From positions 34,267,961-34,331,960 of the forward strand of contig OZ007574.1 in NCBI GenBank assembly GCA_963931925.1: a DNA stretch of 64,000 bases. Direction: 5' to 3'. Of the stretch, positions 24,301-34,988 are shown in pieces (positions within the stretch are counted from its first letter, which is position 1; each line of letters begins with the position of its first letter). A model generated the notes under the pieces. That model had not been told where the DNA came from. It saw nothing but the letters and a program-made list of their open reading frames with translations, and made no database searches. Made by a program: the position numbers and the translations under genes. The stretch comes from Onchidella celtica. Lineage: Eukaryota > Mollusca > Gastropoda > Systellommatophora > Onchidiidae.

Positions 24301-27300
24301 GTGTGCCAGCCTGTAGAGGTCAAGCAGCCAGAGCTCCGATTAAAGGGAGGACTTAAACTCATAAAGCTGAAAGTTAAGTAAAATTCAAAATTTGTGTGCC
24401 CTGGATTGTGGGCTGTTCCTTTAATCTGTCTTTTTCTCTGTTTTTGCTGTTTTCGTCGTAATAGATTATACGGGCGGTGGCGCGGGTTTGCTGTGGTGAG
24501 CGTAGTTTATCCTCTTCGGGAGGTGGGCTAAACTTGGAACCGCGTTCATCACAGTGAACAGTTCTATAGGGACCTGTATTTTTGTTTAGATTGTGGCGTT
24601 CCATCTTCCTTGTTGTTTTAGGAAGACGTTTCTCTTGTCCCTCTCTTACCTATCTGTAGATACGTTCTTTTTTTTCAGACTCTGTTCTTGTTCGTACCTT
24701 GTAGTGTAATCGGCGTAGTTAGGTTGCATTTTTTTTTTCCATTATATTTTCTTTTTTAGGTCTTTGTCCTAGTCTGGTTCGTTGTCCTTGACGTACTTGT
24801 GGTCCTTCTACTGAATTTCTTCATTCTTGTCGTTTCTATTCTCTTTTATCATTAATAGTGCTGTACATTTAATGAATATAGAATTAGTTAGGAAGTAGGT
24901 TATAAAATGTTCAGTAGGTAAATTTCTGAATTGTATTTGAGACAATTGGGTGTTGTTATATCTGGTGTGATCTCAGGTCTCTGGTCGTGTCGTTAGTGAT
25001 CATACCGACGGGTTGGTCGTTCTCATAATAGATACCATAACCATAAATCTGTGAAATGGCGGATCTCCGTGAGCTCATGAAATTGGGTACGGAACTTGGC
25101 CTTGAGGGAGAGGAGCTGCGCAGCTGGATTAAAGAACAGCAGGCAGAATTGCGCGAGGAGCGTGCTAAAGATAGAGAGCGAGAAAAAGAGGCTCAAGAGC
25201 GACAGCAGGAAAGGGAGTTTAAGCAACAGGAAAGAGAGGCTAAGGATAAGGAACAGGAAAGGGAGTTTAAGTTAAAGGAGTTAGAAGCTCAGCAACAGGA
25301 GAGAGAGGCGCGAATAAGAATCGCCGAATTAGAACTCAAGAAGAATGCGCCAACGGAAACAGTTGAGCGGCAGGGGCAAAACAAAATTGGTGTTAGAATT
25401 AAGCTGCCTACGTTCGACGACCGGAAGGACGACATAGACGCCTTCCTTTACAGGTTCGAACTGAACGCACAACTGCAATGGGGGGAGAATAAACAATTAT
25501 GGTCCACGTACCTGGCTTCCTTGTTGCAGGGGCGAGCGTTAACCTACTTTAAAGAGCTACAGCGCGAAGACGTACATGATTATGATAAGCTGAAGTCTTT
25601 GCTGCTTCGCCGATTTGCGCGTACCGAGGAATATTTCCGGGAGCAGTTTAGGCGAGCACGTGCGGATACCAGGGAGGACTTTGCTGCCTTCGTCGCGAGA
25701 CTAGCAGAATATTTCACGAACTAAGTGGACTTGGCGCATGTGGGCGCGGATTTTGCTAAATTGAAAGACCTAATGATCCGTGACCAGCTGTACGCGTCGT
25801 GCCATAAAGATCTGGTGGCTTTCCTGAAAGAAAACGAACCCGCGACGGTGCAGGAGGCGTCTAAGTTGGCGGAAGCATACCGTACGGCACACCCGTCCAA
25901 ACCAGTCGGGAGGGCGTACGTGCAGGATGCTGGTTACGTCGCCGTGGTTGAGGGGTCGCCGACAGGACATAAAGACAGGTCGCGTCAGCGTGGTGCCTAT
26001 AATGGGCAAGCCCAGGGGCAACGTAGGGGGTATCACCAATCACCTGCATATGGATCCGGTAAGTTTGACCGAGCAGGAGGGCTAGGTCGCCGTAATGGCC
26101 GAGGGCGATTTGTGACCTTTGCCGATGACCGACGGCATAGGGACTTTAGTTCCGGTCGCGATGGGTCACGGGGACCCAGGTCTAGCGGAGCACAGGGAGC
26201 GGAATGTTGGACTTGCGGACGCGTGGGGCATTTTTCACGCGATTGTAGGGCCGCGAAGTGTTGGAACTGCGGAAGAGCAGATCACATCAGCGTGAATTGC
26301 CCTGCAGGTAGGATAGCGGCGAACGTGGATGGCAATCACGGTAGCTCCAATCCATGTTCCCCTAATAAATTTCATCATGCGGCTGCGTGTGTTACATCGG
26401 ACAACGGAGGCGGACAGTATTCTAAGTGTCCCAGTTGTGAGAAGTTATTATCTTCCGGTGTTTTACCTTGTGGGAGAAAGATCCCCGTTATAAATTCATG
26501 TCATACAGGAGGTGGTCTTAGGGTTTATCCGGGGTTTGTTGGGGACGAACCGGTCTCGGTTTTACGAGATACAGGATCTACCGTTGTGGGAGTGCATAGG
26601 GACTGCATTCGGGATTCACAGCTTACAGGTGAGACTGTCCCGTGCATCCAATATTCAGGGGCCATAGAGAAATTACCCATGGCAAAGATAGTGATAGATA
26701 CGCCTTTCCTTAGCGGGGAAGTCGAAGCAGTCGTTGGTTGCTTTCCAGGCGCCCAGCTCATCATTGGTAATGTATCTCGGGTAGGTTCCCCTTCCGAGGA
26801 GAATGTGCAGGCATGGTCGCAATCAAAAGGTATCGACTTTTGTGCCGCAGTCGAGACACGTCGACAGGTAGGTGATAAGGGTAAAATTAGTCCTATGGCA
26901 ACGCCAGCGGTCAACCTGGATATCACACCAGGGCGCTTGGCGACATTACAAAAGGAGGACCCATCATTGAGTCCATGTTTTGAGGAGGCGCGAACGGAGA
27001 AAACAAGGAAATATAAGAACGGGTCGTCGTCCTTTGTTATTCAGGCGGGCATTCTGTTCCGCAAGTATGTAACGGTGGCCTCCATTTTAAAGCAGGTCGT
27101 TGTGCCAGCGTTGCTAATCGCAACAGTATTGCATTTGGCACATGATGTCCCATTAGCGGGTCATATGGGAATAGCTAGAACCAAAGAAAGGGTCCTTAAA
27201 AATTTTTACTGGCCATCCATCCACAGGGATGTACAAGTGTATTGTAAGACATGCAGTGCGTGCCAAAAGACGACGCATAAGGGTCGTACACCCCAGGCTC

Positions 27301-30300
27301 CTCTTCAAAAGATCCCCACGGTTTCGGAACCGTTTAAAAAGGTTTCGATAGACCTTGTTGGCCCCATTCACCCAGCTACCGATAGGGGGAATCGATTTTT
27401 CTTAACGGTCATATGTAATGCTACGAGATTGCCAGAGGCGGTTCCTCTTCGGACCATAACGTCTGAGGCAGTCGCGGAAGCGTTGTTTGCAATTTTCGCT
27501 AGGGTAGGAATACCAGAACAAATTTTGTCTGATAGGGGCGCGCAATTTACTTCGGAGATGATGAAGGAATTGTTTTGCTTATTTAGCATACAACCCATCA
27601 CTACCACCCCGTATCATCCGCAGGCTAATGGCATGTGCGAGAGATTGAACTCGACGCTAAAGTCGATGCTGCGTAAGGTAGCTGCTGATCGCCCTAAAGA
27701 TTGGGATAGATATATCCCTGCAGTATTATTCGCGTACAGAGAGGTACGGCAGGAGTCAACGGGATTCTCTCCGTTTGAAATGATGTATGGTCGTAGTCCT
27801 AGGGGTCCAACTGATGTTCTTCGGGACATGATGACGTCGCCATCATCGGGAGACGATGAGCAGATTTCAGTGTTTCAGTACCTTGTTGATTTAAGAGAAA
27901 GATTATCTTCAGCGCGCACTATAGCAGAAGAAGCTTCTAGTATCGCTTCGAAAAGAGCAAAAGACTATAAAGATAGATGTTCCAAACTGAGAATTTTTAA
28001 GCCAGGAGACAAGGTCCTATTGTTATTACCTACGGACCATAATAAGTTATTGATGACATGGAAAGGTCCTTATGTTATTGAGCGAGTTGTTTCAAAGGTA
28101 GATTACGCTATCCACATTGATGGATCGAGTAAGGGTTTCCATGTTAATATGCTACAGAGATTTTATGAGAGACCAGAGTATCTGTGTGCACAGACGAAAC
28201 CAGGGGAGATTGTCTTCTCTATTGCTTGTACGGGGGTCGTAGACCAGTTGGACTGTGACGTAAGCGACACCGAGGCGCAGGAAGAGTTACAAATTCAATT
28301 GCCGGAGTTAACTCCGACACAAGGTTACAGGGACGTAAAAATTAACCCTGACCTTACGAGTTCAAGGAGTAGGGAACTTAAGACCCTGTTAGCGTCATTC
28401 CCGGATGTTATTACGGATTTGCCGGGTCGCACTACGGTGATCCAGCACCAAATAAAGTTGACTTCGGATAAGCCAGTATTTCTTAGACCTTATCCGCTGC
28501 CTTTTTCTTCGAGAGATAGAGTTATAAAGGAAGTTGAGTCAATGTTGAAGTTAGATGTGATAGAACCATCAACATCGCCGTATTCATCACCCATCGTCCT
28601 CGTGAAAAAACTTGATGGATCGGTGCGGTTCTGTATTGATTTTCGAAGATTGAACACTATTACGGTAGGCGATAGGGAGCCTATTCCGTTTCAGGAGGAA
28701 CTAATAGCTTCATTGGCCGGGTCCACGTGGTTTTCCAAGATAGATTTAACGAAAGGTTATTGGGAAATCCCTCTTACTGAGGAGTCTAAACAATACACGG
28801 CGTTCCAAACGCCCATTGGATTATTCCAATTTAAGGTCATGCCATTTGGGTTGGTAAACGCGCCAGCGACGTTTGCACGATTGATGAGACTGGTGTTGAA
28901 GGACATACCTAATGTCGTGTCATTCTTTGACGATATAGCATGTCATACGTCGACATGGTCTGATCATATTCAGACACTAACAGTAATTTTTAAACGATTA
29001 CGTCATTTTGGGTTAACTGCTAAACCCGCAAAGATGGATTTGGCATGTCCAGAGATAATATTCTTAGGACATATTGTGGGTAGAGGTGTTCAGAGACCTG
29101 AAGTAACAAAAATTGACAAATTAGTAGGGTTGCAAATCCCTAAAACAAAGAAACAAGTCAGAAGCTTAGTGGGAATTTTAAATTATTACAGAAAGTTCAT
29201 TCCAAATTTTTCCTCCTTGTCATCTTCTCTTACTGACCTTACTAAGAAGGGACAACCCGATAAGGTCCAGTGGACGTCTGAATGTCAGACAGCATTTGAT
29301 AATTTGGTGACAGCATTATCATCGTCACCCATTCTGATATTACCCGATTTTCGATCTAATTTTATCCTCAGAACGGATGCGTCGGACTCTGATGTCGGCG
29401 CTTGTCTTCTACAGGAGAAGAACGAATGTTTCCATCCTGTATGTTATGTCAGTAGGAAGTTATTGCAGAGAGAAAGAAAGTATTCTGTGATAGAGCGGGA
29501 GTGTCTTGCCATTGTGTGGTCCGTCCAGAAATTAGGACGTTATCTCATGGGACGAGAATTTTGTATCCAGACAGACCACAAGCCACTAACGTTTTTGTCG
29601 AAGAATCGTTCGTCCAGCCCACGCTTGTCTAGATGGGCATTGGCTTTGCAGCCGTATACCTTCGTTATTCAACCAATTCCAGGAACCAGCAATCATATCG
29701 CCGACTACCTTAGTCGAGCCTAGGGGAAGAGTTCAGGAGCTTATACATCGGAGGACAGGAACATTGACAGGATCTGTGTGAATGAGTCGTCGACTTTAAA
29801 ATATTGACATTATAAATATGATATGAAGAATGGTTGATAGGTTGATTGGTTTTTGATTCTGTATTAGGTATTGTGTTTAGTTAGCTATTGATGATGTGAT
29901 ACATATATGCATAGTGCAGGGCATATTGATCCCCATATTTTCCCCTGATTCCGGTATTTTATGTGCTAGGGGCATTGGTAGGTCATTTTTAATGTAGGTA
30001 TTGCTCACGCTCACTCGTTGACAGTCATCTTGATGCGATTTGAAATTAATTGCATTAATTTTTTTGGGGTGGGGGATGATGTCACGAGTGGAGTGAGCGA
30101 TAGTTAATAATTACGGGGGGAAAGGAGGAGAGTAAAATTAACGCACGTAGACAAGTAAGGGAAAGCGTGCATGTTATGAGTGGTGGGGGTCTGAAGGAGG
30201 CGAGAGCGCTGTATTACTATCACTGCAAGTTAGAACGTCCTAAAGAGCGGACGCAAGAGAAAGCCCAGTGGGCGAACATAAGGGGAGCAGTCGGAAGACT

Positions 30301-33300
30301 AGTGAGAGAGTTTTTTCCAGTGATGACTGGTAGGTGAAACGATGATTGATAATTATGATTGATGTATTATATTCGTCTATTACCATGATGTAAATAAGTA
30401 TATGTGAGGAATGTGGAAGTCCTTGATATTGGATATAGCAATGTGCGCCATGAGCGATAGATGAAAGTTGAGTTCATGGATTTGTAGCACGAGTGAGTAT
30501 TGTGTACTACGATGGAGGTGTGTTACCGTAAGATGTTTGGTGAGTGAAATGTGAACTATTGTATGTACGCTTCATGGGTTGTAAGGAGAGGTGGAGTGAA
30601 TAGAAATGGTATGGTATTATACCAATGTAATGTTATTCTTGTAGGTGTCGGGGACGGGCCGAAGAGCCACCTCGGTGAGCACAGGGGATAGGCCAGCATA
30701 GGGCCGGGGCCCACACATAGGCCAAGAGTGAGGCTGTCGGTGCAGGACAGTAGAGGCACATAAAGTCGTGGCAGTCTGGCCACGGACAGGGACGTAGATA
30801 TGAGCGTGAATGTGCTAATTGAAATGATAATGTACCATTGCCATGTTGATGGGCTATTGAAATGATAATGTACTATTGCCACGTTGATGGGCTATTGAAA
30901 TGATAATGTACTATTGCCATGTTGATGGGCTATTGAAATGATAATGTGCTATTGCCCTGCTGAGGTGCTAGGGGAATGCTAAGGTGTTATGGCAATAGGA
31001 AGGTGATATTGAGAGACTGCGGTGCCAGTGAATTATTAATGTGCTATTAAGACCCTGAGGGGAGAGGCTGAGGCCGAAGTGTCTTTAGGAAGTAACTACC
31101 GGGTTGTGGATCCGAGGAAGAGTGCATGTGGGAATAAGGCCGTTGTACGGCAGTTAAATTCAATAATATAATGTATGTAATTGCGCTATTATCTGTATAA
31201 TTATGTTTAATAAATGTGTGAGTCTGATGGGTTGTTCTGTTAAGTGTTAAACTTGTTCGTTCGTGATTGTTGTCCTGTCATAACTTATTACATCTCCCAG
31301 TCTGGGATTTGTGACATCTAGGTCGCTGCACTACAAATACAGTCGCGAAAGAGTTAATTGTAGACAAGTAAGCGATAAATGTGAAAAATGGCCAGCATTA
31401 ATGAGTGCTAGTTGATTTTGTCTTTATGGCAGAGAATATTTTTTTAAGCTCCTAGAGGTATATTGTTTAAATCGGTTGTCGTACAACTCCAGTTAACACG
31501 TAGAAAAACAGAAAGGCAAACAGGTAAATAAACTTCATAGTTATAGGTGGGCAGCTTACATTAGATTGAAGCAAATGAACTGAAATGATACATTTTACAT
31601 AAAGTGATAACAACTTTCAAACCGTAATTTCAGCGTGGTGCGTGGTCGATCTGAACCCAGAAAATTATTCTAGCCGAATTACTTTATAGGATGGCTACAG
31701 TCGTTTGACGACATGTACCTCAATGAGGGTATTTATGCGCTAGTGTACCGACGGGGCACGTGCATCAATCAGAGGGATGATTATATGGAAAATTAGCAGA
31801 GTAGTGTTGGTGATTTAAGCACAATGTTTTATTCGTATCGTAATAAACATATTGCATTGGTAAATATGTGTACCATACTTTACGACACATCTCGTACGTA
31901 CTGTATTTACGAAATTAAGAAGGGTTTCACACTCAGCCCGGAATGTCAAAGCCAATTGATGCCAGTAAAATGTACACCCAAGAAATGATTGCAGAGGTTG
32001 ACTGTGTCTGGCCGGACCTGGTATGATAGACTTTCCAGATTTACAAAGAAAATATAGGAAATTCTCGTGTGCACTCCGTGTCTGCCAGCAACAGACTTTG
32101 CCGTTTCGGGCTAGGTACTTTGCAAAGTTTGTACCTTACTTTTCGGACACCCCTCGTTTGTTCTGCATGCATTTTTTTTTTACAGCATGACATAACTTGT
32201 CAATGACAAGCAGGAAATGGGAAAGCAAAGAGCGTTTCCCTCACAACTTTACATCTGATGAAAAGAATCTAATCAAAAACAAATTCAACCATTCTCCAAG
32301 CCACATTCTACAGGATGGAGTGGCAGAGAGAACAAATCTTAGGGGTAAGCCAGACCAAGCCTGGCATAAGCCCCACACTGGTGGCTCACTACCTAATTAT
32401 TATGCATCAAACTAAAACACTACTTACTGCCCATACAGCAGCGGTGTGGGTTGTGAGCAGTGTTTTAGTGTGATGCATAATAATTTGGTGGTAAGTCACC
32501 AGTGTGTGGCCTACGCCGGCCATGGTCTGGCTTACCTCTTAATCATCTTTGAACTGGACACGGGCAGCCTACTGCCCGCAGGGCCGCCCCGTTAACCAAT
32601 TTTGACTGGCCTCCAAGGTTGATTGTAAACACTGAGCCATGTAAAAATAAATAGGGCAATTCCAAGGTTGTGGAATCACTGTTTGGTGCTAGTTTTTTTT
32701 TTTTTTTAACTCTTTTGGTCTCGTGCATCAGAAGTGAAGAAATTAAGGCCACGAAGCCCTGCTATTCATGGAGTCAACATGTGAAACAAGATAACATGTC
32801 CTTTGTAATATTAAGAGATGAGAGTATGCTGCCTTCTGCATCCTCACAGTTTTCAGGTTTGGACCTTATGATATGAAAGTTTGGCCTTGCTTTAAACCAA
32901 TGACTTCCCAGTTTGTTGTTATTACTTTTTTGCTATTGTTTTTATTTTGTTTTTCAAATCGTCCACCGTTCATTGACAGAAAACTACTCTTGCATCCAAG
33001 CCGACTTCAGCCTACGGCGTGAGTTTGGTTACTACCTTACAGATATATATTTCCCTACGTTCATGCTTGTGATTGTCTCCTGGGTCTCCTTCTGGATAGA
33101 CGCTGAATCAACTCCTGCGCGAGTCTCCCTGGGACTGCTCACTGTACTCTCGATGACTACCCAAACAACAGGGGCGAAAACTGGCATGCCCAAAGTCTCA
33201 TATGTCAAGGTTACCTTTTTTTTCTATCTTCTCTCCCCTAACATCCCATAAGTGCCCGATAGCCCGCAGAAGACGTTATGTACCATATCGTCACTGGTCT

Positions 33301-34778
33301 ATGATAGTGGCATATGTCAGACTTATGCCAAAAGGCAACTGAGCATGAGGGCAATCAGATTATATTATAGGACAAAAAATGCGCTGATGGGAAAATGCAA
33401 AATCCAATAGAATCATAATGGCGAACTCAGATAGATGATCGACAGAAAAAGAAACATTTTTTCTTCTAATATCTCAAAAGTGTCAAAAATGTCTTTTGCC
33501 ATAAGCATAGAGGAGTGACGATACAGCACGCCTGATTTTAGTTGGAGATATTGACAAAATATTATTTAAAAAACAAAACTCTAAAGTGACTGCAGCAAAA
33601 GCTTGAAGCAAAGTCAAAGAATGGCAAAAAAGAAATTGTATGGCGCAAAGCCTTGCTCAAGAAATAATGCAGACATAGACATACCATACCTATACGGACA
33701 GGAGTTGTGTTTCCAAGAACTCATTCTGGAACTCGCAACCGATAAGTGTCCATACGAGGGGCAAACCAAACGTTCCACCTGAATGTGAATGAATAGAGAT
33801 TGAAGGTTGAAATTTTGCACTCACCATAGTCTTTCTCTATATGGTCACCCTGCACAGCTACGCACTTCTACCACCGATGGATGACCGTGAGGAGACCTTG
33901 AGAACAGAAGACACCCCCCTCTCCCATAAAAAACAGACTTGTACCTTTACTTTCACCGTATCATCACTTTCAAAAAGCCCTTTGACGGAAAGCTAGTTTT
34001 GTCTGTCATTTTCTTTCGTGTTTTATTGTGTCGTGTCTGTATTATTTCTTACGTGAGGCTTTGCAACCTACAACTTTTTCTTTTTTCTCTTTGCCACATT
34101 TTGTCTTTGCTTTTCGTATAGAGATTATTCTGTGGCTGATTTTTTCTTTTCACTGTTCTTGTTTGTTCTATCTCTGTAGAAGAGGTATATCAAAATGAAC
34201 ACTTTAACACTTGTTCAAAATGTATTGTGAAACTTATCAACCTGTTTCACGGTTCCGATTTATTCTAACTCCTTATCATGATACTAACGCCGCAGACGCT
34301 TGAAGCCGAATTTCTCAGTTGTGCAAAAAGTGGAAATGGAATACCACAAGAACTAAAATCGAGCATTGTTATCAGTCAAAACTGGGGCCCTGACAGAGTG
34401 TAGAGGTAAGCCAGGGTATCTTCATTCAGAGTCTACACTGAAGTGCTGAAATGTTAAATCTTCTTCCAGGCCATCGACGTGTGGTTTTCAGTGTGTATGC
34501 TCTTTGTCTTCGCCGCTCTTCTGGAGTTTGCTTACGTTAACGTACGGAGTCGTGTCATCAGGAGGCGAAAGGCAGCGGCCTCGATGAAACAGAAGGACAG
34601 TGAGGCTCAGGTAACAGAGGAGGGGGATAGCTGTGTAAGTTAGTGAAATTGTATATACCATATATGCTTAAATTATATATACAAGAAAACTGCCCATTCT
34701 ACGAACAGAGAAAAAAAAAAGTGAAAAAAAAAACAAATTTGCTTAGATGAGATACTTGGCCTTACGTGTGATAACCCT

Positions 34779-34847
<69 letters not shown>

Positions 34848-34899
34848 CTGTATGTCTTTCTCTCCGTCTGTCTGTCCCTCTCTCTGTCTCCTGTCTTTG

Positions 34900-34988
<89 letters not shown>

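Larger units (their letters stand above)
22845..31316 (+). mobile_element. Full-length Gmr1-like Ty3/gypsy LTR retrotransposon, copy 2 (8472 bp)
   Basis: Two 1237-bp LTRs (22845-24081 and 30080-31316) begin TGTCAC and end GTGACA. The 5-bp TCTAG occurs on both outer sides (22840-22844 and 31317-31321) as target-site duplication. A primer-binding site, a gag-pol frame broken by one stop, and a polypurine tract are all present. Domain order is gag, protease, integrase, reverse transcriptase, RNase H, with no envelope-like gene. The LTRs differ at only about two positions that I could see, so the insertion is recent. It lies in sense orientation within intron 5 of the channel gene. Confidence 0.95.
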
